Source of the DNA: JAAYBT01 sp964404395
Lineage (GTDB): Bacteria > Bacillota > Clostridia > Acetivibrionales > DTU013
Assembly (NCBI GenBank): GCA_964404395.1
Contig: CAYOKA010000134.1
Span: 1-6,023, forward strand
Direction of reading: 5' to 3'
DNA: 6,023 nt
Part shown: positions 1-4,965 of the stretch, piece after piece
How the letters are laid out: each line of letters begins with the position of its first letter
Position numbering within the stretch: position 1 is the stretch's first letter
Program-made: the position numbers and the translations under genes
The notes under the pieces: generated by a model
Told to the model about the DNA's origin: nothing
Database searches by the model: none
The model's input: the letters and a program-made list of their open reading frames with translations, nothing else

Positions 1-664
1 GCATCATAGAACGGACTGCTTCATCCACCGTAGGCAATCGCCAGATATTCTGCTCTTCCTTCATAATCACAGTTCCATCTTCCGATAGATATTTGCAAAT
101 TCTCTGGGCCTCATCCCATGATATCCCCTGGTCGGGCCAACTAGGTCCTCTTGGCGCCCAGGTCAATATTAAACCATTGCCTTGTACAGTTCTCATTCCG
201 AAATCATTATCGTTGAACCTTTTTGAAACCTTTATCCCTTGTGGTATTGAAACAACCAGAATAATTATCAGAGGCAGGCCAATAAGCAGTTTATAAGCCC
301 ATTTCTTTGGCCTTGGTTCTCCAAAATAATAGACAAAGCCAAGAGCGATTATTGGAATTACAATCATTAATCCTATAACACTGAAGGTAGCTCCCGAAAA
401 AAACCAATAACTGAACACAGCCGTAATAAAATGCAATACCAGCCCTATTTTCTTCCACTTCAGAATAATAACAGCCAGTGACACAAAGATTATCGTGAAC
501 AATAAGTACTGAAAAAACAACATGAACAGGTTCTCCCATATAGAAGTGGAATACCATCCTTCATGGAAGTTCTCAATTGCTCCCCAATAAGCCCAAACGC
601 TTGAGAATATAGTTGTGATGGAAACACCTATCCATCCGATGATTGATTTTTTATCCTTTTTCAA
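1..664 (-). CDS. Multi-pass membrane protein with C-terminal extracytoplasmic-type domain (partial, runs off left edge)
   Basis: An open frame of 221 codons runs from a TTG at 664 down to the window edge, with no stop seen, so the 3' end is missing. The TTG start is supported by AGGTGGAG at 667-674, although the spacing is short. Residues about 7-27, 46-68, 73-94, 95-114 and 123-141 are hydrophobic and look like five membrane helices. A soluble segment follows (about 145-221) containing WDEAQRIC and NIWRLPTVDEAVRSM. From memory, this W-x-LPT-x-DE pattern recalls DUF1566/formylglycine-enzyme-like C-terminal domains in uncharacterised Bacillota membrane proteins. It would be anchored in the cytoplasmic membrane. 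No catalytic residue can be named and the substrate is unknown. Its promoter and a palindromic candidate operator lie directly upstream, overlapping the end of the serine-hydrolase remnant. I am confident that the frame is coding and unsure of the function. Confidence 0.8.
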   Translation of the reverse strand, partial: MKKDKKSIIGWIGVSITTIFSSVWAYWGAIENFHEGWYSTSIWENLFMLFFQYLLFTIIFVSLAVIILKWKKIGLVLHFITAVFSYWFFSGATFSVIGLMIVIPIIALGFVYYFGEPRPKKWAYKLLIGLPLIIILVVSIPQGIKVSKRFNDNDFGMRTVQGNGLILTWAPRGPSWPDQGISWDEAQRICKYLSEDGTVIMKEEQNIWRLPTVDEAVRSMM

Positions 665-687
665 AACTCCACCTACATTTATTTTGC

Positions 688-712
688 AATGTAATTTTAT
701 ACCTATTACATT
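688..712. promoter_or_regulatory. Perfect 8-bp inverted repeat overlapping the -10 (candidate operator)
   Basis: AATGTAAT (688-695) and ATTACATT (705-712) form a perfect inverted repeat with a 9-nt centre. It covers the candidate -10 and part of the spacer of the promoter for the membrane-protein gene. The geometry suits a dimeric repressor operator. No specific regulator is identified. Confidence 0.4.
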
Positions 713-722
713 ATTTATTCAA
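694..722 (-). promoter_or_regulatory. Candidate sigma-A promoter of the membrane-protein gene
   Basis: On the minus strand TTGAAT (722-717) and TAAAAT (699-694) are separated by 17 nt, about 30 nt upstream of the TTG start at 664. The -35 overlaps the stop codon of the serine-hydrolase remnant. This is a match by eye only. Confidence 0.45.
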
Positions 723-958
723 CATATTTTAATTATCACGTATATTATATTTCCGCCATCACCGATTGCCGCATAGATTTTGCCTTTTTCATAGATAACC
801 CACCAAAGATGTCCATATGACATGTTCCCAAATCTTTCGTCCAAAGATGTATACGCAGTGGTCATTTCCTCTATCCATTTCTTCGATACAATTTGTTTCC
901 CGTTATAAACACCATCCTGAGAGCACATTTGACCAATTTTCGCCAAATCTGTAGCAAT
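719..958 (-). pseudogene. Serine hydrolase (class C beta-lactamase/PBP family), C-terminal fragment
   Basis: The minus frame from 958 to the stop at 719 encodes about 79 residues. They match the C-terminal third of the beta-lactamase-related serine hydrolase fold: DLAKIGQMC, YNGKQIVSKKWIEEMT, YGHLWWV and IYAAIGDGGNIIYV. The GDGG stretch lies where family members carry the third active-site motif (KTG/HxG). The catalytic SxxK and YxN motifs, normally far upstream, are absent, and a TAG (961-959) closes the frame immediately before the homology. The tail also ends early: after IIYV the frame reads IIKIC and stops, where relatives continue for roughly another 30 residues. It is therefore broken at both ends and cannot be an active enzyme. 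It abuts the opposite-strand response-regulator fragment about 30 bp away, which marks a rearrangement junction. Confidence 0.75.
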
Positions 959-990
959 CTATCCAATACATGGTAAATCATGCGTAGTGA

Positions 991-1491
991 GCATTGCGCT
1001 GCGGGGTGCGAGACTATCTACTTAAACCACTCAATGACCATAAAATCGCAGAAACCATAAACAGTATTGCCGATGAGTTGGATATGCAGTCATCTTCGCG
1101 TACTGACGAGCCCCTACAGCTCGATGAAGCTGTTCCAATGGCAAGAAATGCGTTGGTAGAGGCCGCAGTCGATTACATACATGAGCATTATAACGACACA
1201 ATAAGCCTTGATATTTTAGCTGAGCATTTAGGTATATCGTCAAATTATCTTAGCGAAATTTTTCACAAAATGATAGGGCAGTCCTATTCCAAGTATCTTA
1301 CTAATGTTCGGATGGAAAGAGCAGTAGCTCTCATGAGAGCACGACCCGACATGCGGATATACCAAATATCGGAGAGGTCTGGATTTATTTCGGATAAGCA
1401 CTTTTCCACTGTGTTCAAGCGTTATTATCAAAGGACACCTGCAGAGTATATGGCACTACTAGCGGCAGAGGATAGGAAAACGGAGATTTAA
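991..1491 (+). pseudogene. Response regulator, receiver domain truncated, AraC-type DNA-binding domain intact
   Basis: The frame begins at about 991 (first usable start TTG 994) with RCGVRDYLLKPL. This is the last beta strand of a CheY-like receiver, including the conserved Lys-Pro pair (residues 11-12 counted from the TTG), followed by its final helix. The phosphoacceptor Asp and most of the receiver are gone, and two in-frame stops (985-990) lie just upstream. After a linker comes a complete AraC/XylS double helix-turn-helix (about residues 55-152): helix-turn-helix 1 near 71-91 (LDILAEHLGISSNYLSEIF), the second near 122-142, ending with the signature FSTVFKRYYQRTPAEYM. The layout matches YesN-type regulators, which pair with membrane histidine kinases and often control sugar uptake. 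No Shine-Dalgarno is seen before the TTG. If translated it would give a phosphorylation-independent DNA-binding protein, but it is more likely a remnant. Confidence 0.8.
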
Positions 1492-1581
1492 ATCGCTATG
1501 ATCGTCGGTACATCACAAACATAGTTCTAATCGAATGTCAAGATTTATATAGCAAGGGTCTTTTGCGAAAGTTTTAGCATC

Positions 1582-1735
1582 GATGGATGGTTTTGCAATT
1601 AATGGGCACTTTATTGCAATAGAATCCTGAACCGATTGACATAATAGAGCATAAGAATCAATTATTAACGCTTCAATTAATAAAAACTGGCTGTAACACT
1701 AAAATAGGTGCCCATTAATTGAAAATTCAGCCATC
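1582..1735. repeat. Large inverted repeat with 14-bp perfect core arms (possible MITE or IS remnant)
   Basis: CAATTAATGGGCAC (1596-1609) is repeated as its exact reverse complement at 1708-1721, 98 nt apart. The symmetry extends imperfectly outward: GATGG (1582-1586) pairs with CCATC (1731-1735), and T/A runs lie between. The inner sequence has no convincing ORF. If the arms are read as TGGGCAC...GTGCCCA, both sides are flanked by TTAA, which would fit a tiny non-autonomous element with a TTAA target duplication. Because the symmetry continues outside the TTAA, a hairpin-forming element or a pair of IS ends is equally possible. No known IS was recognised. Confidence 0.5.
1593..1619. repeat. 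Nested 7-bp inverted repeat within the left arm
   Basis: TTGCAAT (1593-1599) and ATTGCAA (1613-1619) are perfect inverted repeats with a 13-nt loop that contains AATGGGCAC. This lets the left arm fold alternatively on itself instead of pairing with the right arm at 1708-1735. No T-tract follows, so it is not a typical intrinsic terminator. Confidence 0.4.
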
Positions 1736-1832
1736 TAATGAAGAAATCATTCGCATAGGTGAGGTTTTATCTGCTAACAGCTTGACTGTTTTAGAAGCCG
1801 AACACCAATTGTGTTTTGGACAAAAGAAGTAA
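1719..1832 (+). pseudogene. Short unrecognised coding remnant (37 residues)
   Basis: A frame opens right after a TAA (1716-1718) at TTG 1719, at the edge of the inverted repeat, and runs to TAA 1830-1832. It contains PSNEEIIRIGEVLSANSLTV and EAEHQLCF. The balanced composition and amphipathic helical look suggest the 3' end of a former gene whose 5' part was replaced by the repeat element. There is no Shine-Dalgarno before the TTG. I do not recognise the family, and it may be chance. Confidence 0.3.
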
Positions 1833-1879
1833 ATCTTTCTAAACTACGTCTTTTGAGCACTCCATTTCCTCATTTCACT

Positions 1880-2929
1880 TCATGTCCTTTGAAACTTTTC
1901 ACGGCCAGGGCACTTTAAATCGGGGTTTGCCATTTCGTTTGGATTCCATCTGCAGTAATTCTTGCAGTGCAGACACTGTCCATATGGCTCATCATTTATA
2001 ATGTGTCCGGCAAAGCCCGGATCCACCAGGCTTGCTTTACCAACATCTATAATGTCTATTCCAGTATTTAATGCATTGATGGCATCTTCCTTGCTATTGA
2101 TATTATGAACTCCGAAGACGGGCATATCCGGTAGTTCCTTTTTTATACACATAGCACCATACACTGCAGGTGAACATAGGAAATCATCCGGGGCATGTGC
2201 ATCGCAGTCACCGCCATATGATACATCAAGGAAATCAGTAAGAGCTGCAATTAATCTTGCATGCTTCATACCATCCTCTAGCAGTGGTTCAAAAGCACCA
2301 AGACGGATGCCAACTATAAATTCTTCACCACACGCTTTTTTTACAGCATACAATACCTCTTTGGCAAAAAGAGCTTTATCACGTCCATATTCGTCGGTTC
2401 TTTTGTTTGTTTTTTTATTGAAGAAACATGAAATAAGATAGCCGTGACAGCCATGCAGTTCAACACCATCAAATCCCGCTCTCTTTGCTCTAAGTGCAGC
2501 CTGAACAAAATCCTCCGTTGTATCAGCGATTCTAGCCTTGCTCATTTCCACTCCATTTATATTGTCCCTGTATTTCATACTACTGGGTGCATCTGCTTGT
2601 GTGTCAATTCCGTTTCCACCTGCATGAACCAGTTGGACAAAGGCTTTAGCTCCATTTACATGAATAACATCGACAATCTTTCTAAACCCTTCAATCTGCC
2701 CATCCTCCCAAAGCCCCAGTTCGGTTTCGTGGAGGCGGGATCTTTTGGTAATAGCAGTTGCTTCAACAATAATCAAACCAGCACCGCCCTCTGCCAGGCT
2801 AGTATAGTGCTTGATATTTTTTTCTGTCACATAACCGTTATCATCTGTCCAGTGAAAGCATACCATTGGTGGAATAGCTATGCGATTTTTTAAAGTGATG
2901 TTTTTTATCTTAATAGTATTGTTTATCAT
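1880..2929 (-). CDS. NADH:flavin oxidoreductase, Old Yellow Enzyme family, with C-terminal Cys cluster
   Basis: This is a complete 349-residue protein. The start ATG (2929-2927) has AAGG seven nt upstream (2937-2940). It is an FMN-binding TIM barrel: N-terminal KNRIAIPPMV (15-24), the conserved Gln-His segment FVQLVHAGG (97-105), and the OYE signature HGCHGYLISCFF...NKRTDEYG (159-182), in which H159 and H162 sit where the substrate-orienting HxxH/N pair is expected. The flavin-phosphate region reads VGKASLVDP (296-304), with Lys where many relatives have Arg. The C-terminus carries C319-x2-C322-x3-C326-x13-C340, resembling the [4Fe-4S] ligands of the 2,4-dienoyl-CoA reductase/BaiCD branch, but the second flavin- and NAD-binding domain of those enzymes is absent. 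It probably reduces an activated C=C bond; the substrate is unknown. Its ATG overlaps the stop of the upstream flavodoxin-like fragment as ATGA, indicating a former two-gene operon. The gene itself looks intact. Confidence 0.9.
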   Translation of the reverse strand: MINNTIKIKNITLKNRIAIPPMVCFHWTDDNGYVTEKNIKHYTSLAEGGAGLIIVEATAITKRSRLHETELGLWEDGQIEGFRKIVDVIHVNGAKAFVQLVHAGGNGIDTQADAPSSMKYRDNINGVEMSKARIADTTEDFVQAALRAKRAGFDGVELHGCHGYLISCFFNKKTNKRTDEYGRDKALFAKEVLYAVKKACGEEFIVGIRLGAFEPLLEDGMKHARLIAALTDFLDVSYGGDCDAHAPDDFLCSPAVYGAMCIKKELPDMPVFGVHNINSKEDAINALNTGIDIIDVGKASLVDPGFAGHIINDEPYGQCLHCKNYCRWNPNEMANPDLKCPGREKFQRT

Positions 2930-3174
2930 GATTGTACCTTTCTTTCAGCCATCTTTTTAAGGCTTTCATTGTATTGTCTGAGACCGGCTTTAACATCAGG
3001 TTTCAGTATGAAATGTCGAAAAACAAAATTCCCTTTAATTAAGTTGTCCCCATAGAAACGTATATCTTTTTTAGCTGCTTCCTCCTTAGCATTCTTTTTC
3101 GGGTCTGCAGGGCTTCCGTGTGGAAACACAATCAGTCCTACCGTTTCATCCTTGATATTCTCATAAAAGTGTCT
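2926..3174 (-). pseudogene. Flavodoxin-like protein, C-terminal fragment
   Basis: The minus frame ending at TGA 2928-2926 encodes HFYENIKDETVGLIVFPHGS, then a lysine-rich helix and KGNFVFRHFILKPDVKAGL, about 80 residues in all. The hydrophobic strand VGLIVFPHG, followed by an Ala/Lys-rich helix and a second strand, fits the last third of a flavodoxin-fold FMN protein, though I am not certain of the family. A GTG at 3129 could start a 67-residue product, but it falls inside a buried strand and has no Shine-Dalgarno. Upstream, the frame meets stops within PAS-derived DNA, so the N-terminal half with the FMN phosphate loop is missing. The 4-nt ATGA overlap with the flavin oxidoreductase suggests the intact ancestor was its translationally coupled redox partner. 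Confidence 0.5.
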
Positions 3175-3185
3175 GCGCTGGGCAT

Positions 3186-3329
3186 TTCTAATTCATCCTC
3201 AACCTGCTTTTGAGCAGTAATATCCTGAGTTGCAGTTAAAAGAATAGATTTTTCTTCTATTTCCTGCATTTCTTTAGTAATGTCTGTGGCCCAGGTAATA
3301 AAACACCCTCTTTCTGGCGCAATAACCTG
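3186..3329 (-). pseudogene. PAS-domain sensor protein fragment
   Basis: The minus frame between TAG 3332-3330 and about 3186 encodes about 48 residues with two PAC-like endings: CFITWATDITKEMQ and LLTATQDITAQKQVEDELE. The 'DIT-x-K/Q' ending followed by a charged coiled linker is the classic C-terminal edge of PAS domains in bacterial sensor kinases and diguanylate cyclases. Two such endings only about 20 residues apart are unusual, since a PAS repeat is normally over 100 residues, which suggests an internal deletion. After ELE the frame continues as meaningless residues to TAG 3140-3138, while flavodoxin-like coding resumes in another frame. No start codon or effector domain remains. Confidence 0.6.
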
Positions 3330-3396
3330 CTATTATTTGCTCTTATTATCTCATATAAACCTTAGAGTTGATAAGTCTAAAAGTATATTTTATACA

Positions 3397-3564
3397 ATGA
3401 ATCAAAAACGTGTAGCCGATATGAGCACATTCCTAAAGAAGCAACCCGCCGCTTCTCACGAATATGGCAAGCAGCTTGTCCGACGATTGATTGAAAAAGT
3501 CATCGTCTACACAGCATCTGTGGATGCCGTAGACAAATTCACCGTGGAATTTAAGTCCGGTACT
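3397..3564 (+). pseudogene. Serine recombinase C-terminal fragment (copy A)
   Basis: The plus frame encodes FLKKQPAASHEYGKQLVRRL, then IEKVIVY and DKFTVEFKSGT. The block 'EY-x-x-QLVRRLIEKV-x-VY...KFTVEFKSG' is the usual C-terminal tail of large serine recombinases and resolvase-like proteins of clostridial mobile elements. The catalytic N-terminal resolvase domain and zinc-ribbon region are absent. Compared with copy B at 5218-5310, a six-residue insertion (TASVDAV region) sits before DKFTVEF. After SGT the frame continues with unrelated residues to a stop near 3609, so the normal final few residues are lost too. The upstream 67 bp (3330-3396) are AT-rich and not recognisable. This marks a former mobile element. 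Confidence 0.65.
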
Positions 3565-3580
3565 AGAAATCCTTCTCACC

Positions 3581-3610
3581 TTTATATCGACAGCTTTTTA
3601 CGGATATGAT
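3581..3610 (+). promoter_or_regulatory. Candidate promoter of purC
   Basis: TATGAT (3605-3610) is a good -10 match, with a weak -35 TTTATA (3581-3586) 18 nt upstream. It would start transcription near 3617, about 25 nt before the ribosome binding site. It lies in the tail of recombinase copy A. No purine riboswitch or PurR-box-like sequence is seen in the short leader. Confidence 0.35.
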
Positions 3611-3641
3611 ACACTAGAGCATAATGCAAGATTTTCAATTT

Positions 3642-3648
3642 AGGGAGA
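3642..3648 (+). promoter_or_regulatory. Ribosome binding site setting the TTG start of purC
   Basis: AGGGAGA lies 8 nt before TTG 3657. The alternative in-frame ATG at 3624 would put this site inside the coding region and add 11 residues that PurC proteins lack, so the TTG is preferred. Confidence 0.7.
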
Positions 3649-3656
3649 GATTTATT

Positions 3657-4361
3657 TTGAAAACACTATATAAGGGAAAAACAAAGGACGTACTTGCAAA
3701 CGAAGAAACCGGTACAATTTATCTGCTTTTTAAAGACGATGCAACAGGATCAAACGGCGTATTTGATCCGGGCTCCAACACTGTTGGCGGAAGTGTAGAT
3801 GGCAAGGGGAAAATAGGCCTGAAAATATCAAGTTACTTTTTTGATTTGATGGAACGCAATGGCATTCCCACCCACTATTTGGGAGCTGATATAGACAATG
3901 GCTTAATGCAGGTTCGCAAGCTTACCATTCCCAAGCTCGAATTTGTCCTACGCTACTTTACAGCGGGGAGTATGTGCCGCCGTTTCACTCTTGAAGCCCA
4001 AATACCCTTTGATCCCCCTTATCTTGAGGTTACCTTGAAGGACGATGAGCAGGGCGATCCGTTAATAAGTGAAAGACTTTGCATTATGAAAAACCTTTTA
4101 AAGCCGGGCCAATACGATGAGTCTCTAGCCATACTTGTAAAGGTCGGTGAGGTTCTGAAAAAGGAATTGGCAGATCTAGACCTGACTTTAATTGACTTTA
4201 AAATAGAGGTAGGTTATGACGAAAACGGCAAGATTTATGTAGCTGACGAAATAACCCCTGACATTTGGCGTGCAATGGACAAAAATGGCAATATCCCTAA
4301 TCAAATTGATTGCGCTAAGCTCATTCTAGATAAGCTTAAAAGTGGACAATATAGGCATTGA
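3657..4361 (+). CDS. purC: Phosphoribosylaminoimidazole-succinocarboxamide synthase (SAICAR synthetase), divergent
   Basis: A 234-residue protein, the usual PurC length, that makes SAICAR from CAIR, aspartate and ATP in cytoplasmic purine synthesis. Visible motifs: YKGKTKDV (5-12, ATP-binding start), FKDDATGSNG (26-34), GIPTHYL (69-75), IPKLEFVLRYFTAGSMCRR (91-109, equivalent of the VVRN-x-AAGS signature with R99), LKDDEQGDPLI (127-137), LIDFKIEVG (178-186) and DEITPDIWRAMDK (197-209, equivalent of DE-x-SPD-x-x-RLWD). Several otherwise conserved positions differ (RY for RN, WRAMD for xRLWD), and a glycine-rich loop (about 38-52) is longer than in E. coli PurC. It therefore belongs to a divergent subgroup. 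No other pur gene is near: recombinase copy A lies just upstream and the gene-fragment mosaic downstream. No terminator was recognised after it. It looks intact and probably functional, perhaps as a second, acquired copy. Confidence 0.88.
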   Translation: MKTLYKGKTKDVLANEETGTIYLLFKDDATGSNGVFDPGSNTVGGSVDGKGKIGLKISSYFFDLMERNGIPTHYLGADIDNGLMQVRKLTIPKLEFVLRYFTAGSMCRRFTLEAQIPFDPPYLEVTLKDDEQGDPLISERLCIMKNLLKPGQYDESLAILVKVGEVLKKELADLDLTLIDFKIEVGYDENGKIYVADEITPDIWRAMDKNGNIPNQIDCAKLILDKLKSGQYRH

Positions 4362-4430
4362 TGAATTTGCAGAATCATTGCAGTAGCAACAAGCTTTATT
4401 AGTTTGGTAAGTACTATGCTTTGGTAGAGA

Positions 4431-4574
4431 TCATACCGGATGATACTCCCACCCATTATCTCCGCTGTATATCATCAGTTTGGACATACCCCCGTCTATG
4501 GTTATATTTTCCCCATTTATAAAGCTGTTCCGCTCATCGCATAAAAATATGACGGCACGTGCTATGTCCATAGG
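4431..4574 (-). pseudogene. Short-chain dehydrogenase/reductase (SDR), C-terminal fragment
   Basis: The minus frame from 4574 to TGA 4433-4431 encodes 47 residues: PMDIARAVIFLCDERNSFIN, then GENITIDGGMSKLMIY and GWEYHPV. This is the standard end of classical SDRs: 'DIA-AV-FL-...-S-F-ING-ITIDGG', the last helix and strand of the Rossmann fold. The Gly-rich NAD-binding motif and the YxxxK catalytic pair, which lie earlier, are missing. Upstream sequence changes abruptly to a transposase fragment. The C-terminus appears complete. It is a clear remnant with no catalytic capacity. Confidence 0.8.
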
Positions 4575-4578
4575 TCAA

Positions 4579-4698
4579 TTTGTCTATGATAATCAGTTAC
4601 TTTCCCTGCTCTGCCAGTTTGTATGTCAGCAATGTTCTTAGTTTACCAAAGCTGTTGTCATTCGTTGATTTCGCAAGGTGCAGCCCATGTGCTATCCT
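4579..4698 (-). pseudogene. tnpB: IS200/IS605-type TnpB (OrfB) transposase fragment with an in-frame stop
   Basis: The minus frame entered at about 4698 encodes GLHLAKSTNDNSFGKLRTLL and TYKLAEQGK, a TAA stop (4599-4597), then LIIIDK. From memory this resembles the RuvC-like region of IS605-family TnpB/OrfB, 'L-KS-x-x-D-x-(G/S)-(F/W)-x-x-F-x-x-L-x-YK-x-x-x-QGKQLI-x-ID', just before the PSSKxC zinc-binding part. The TAA stands where a Gln codon (CAA) is usual, so it reads as a nonsense mutation inside coding DNA. The N-terminal half and the zinc ribbon are absent, and no IS end is visible. It joins the GalE fragment upstream and the SDR fragment downstream without spacers. Confidence 0.6.
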
Positions 4699-4783
4699 TT
4701 ACCCCGTATTTGCGCATTACGTCGCATAAAATCAGAGTTTCGGCCACATTGTTATAGTAATACTCCAAAGGCCGCTTTACCGT
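4699..4783 (-). pseudogene. UDP-glucose 4-epimerase (GalE-like) internal fragment
   Basis: About 28 residues, KRPLEYYYNNVAETLILCDV then MRKYGVKD, match the segment of GalE-type epimerases between the NAD-binding strands, where relatives read 'KPLEYY-NN-x-GTL-LC-VM-x-x-GVKN' just before the catalytic SSSATVYG. Neither the N-terminal GxxGxxG nor the catalytic Ser/Tyr region is present. It is read in the same frame as the LuxR-type N-terminus upstream, giving one continuous 82-codon chimera, and continues out of homology to TGA 4660-4658 across the TnpB piece. A short direct repeat, GGTAA, flanks the upstream junction. Confidence 0.6.
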
Positions 4784-4906
4784 CTTACCATAGCCAGACG
4801 GAGCCTCAACAATAGCAGCTGGCGCAAAGCATAGCTTGGCCAACTTCTTTTTGAGTCTGCTGGAATAATAATGGGGATCGGATCTACCACTTTTTCGTTG
4901 CACCAT
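4781..4906 (-). pseudogene. LuxR/MalT-like ATP-dependent regulator, N-terminal fragment
   Basis: ATG 4906-4904 begins MVQRKSGRSDPHYYSSRLKK and reaches APAAIVEAPSGYGKT. The segment 'SRL-x-x-x-L-...-P-A-x-IVEAPSG-x-GKT' with a Walker A loop (about residues 34-41) is the start of the P-loop STAND-type ATPase domain in large LuxR/MalT-like regulators of roughly 800-900 residues. Here only about 41 residues survive before the frame passes directly into a GalE fragment. The ATPase core, repeat sensor region and LuxR DNA-binding domain are absent. The start is well supported by GGGAGGT at ideal spacing and a plausible promoter, so the 5' end looks original and the chimera (4906-4658, 82 residues) could still be translated. 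Confidence 0.72.
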
Positions 4907-4913
4907 GTTTATT

Positions 4914-4920
4914 ACCTCCC
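4914..4920 (-). promoter_or_regulatory. Strong ribosome binding site of the LuxR-type fragment
   Basis: On the minus strand GGGAGGT lies 7 nt before ATG 4906. It selects this start over the upstream in-frame ATG at 4963. Confidence 0.7.
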
Positions 4921-4965
4921 TGTTCCCAAGCTTCCTTAATTTCGGAAACTTCGGGACAGGCATCT

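Noticed and set aside
291..557. 88-codon minus-strand frame
   Set aside because: A shifted-frame shadow of the membrane-protein gene, whose own frame is continuous and protein-like.
2444..2893. 149-codon plus-strand frame
   Set aside because: Antisense shadow inside the clearly recognisable flavin oxidoreductase; Cys/Ser/Ile-rich with no motif.
3280..3396. N-terminal 39 codons of the frame leading into recombinase copy A
   Set aside because: They are antisense to the PAS fragment plus AT-rich spacer and show no recombinase similarity.
3624..3656. Upstream ATG start for purC adding 11 residues
   Set aside because: It would place the AGGGAGA ribosome binding site inside the coding region, and SAICAR synthetases begin near the YKGK motif.
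3565..3656. Purine riboswitch or attenuator upstream of purC
   Set aside because: The leader between promoter and start is only about 40 nt, with no three-way-junction-like pattern.
4362..4430. Intrinsic terminator after purC
   Set aside because: TGCA and AAGCTT repeats are present, but no GC-rich stem followed by a T-run.
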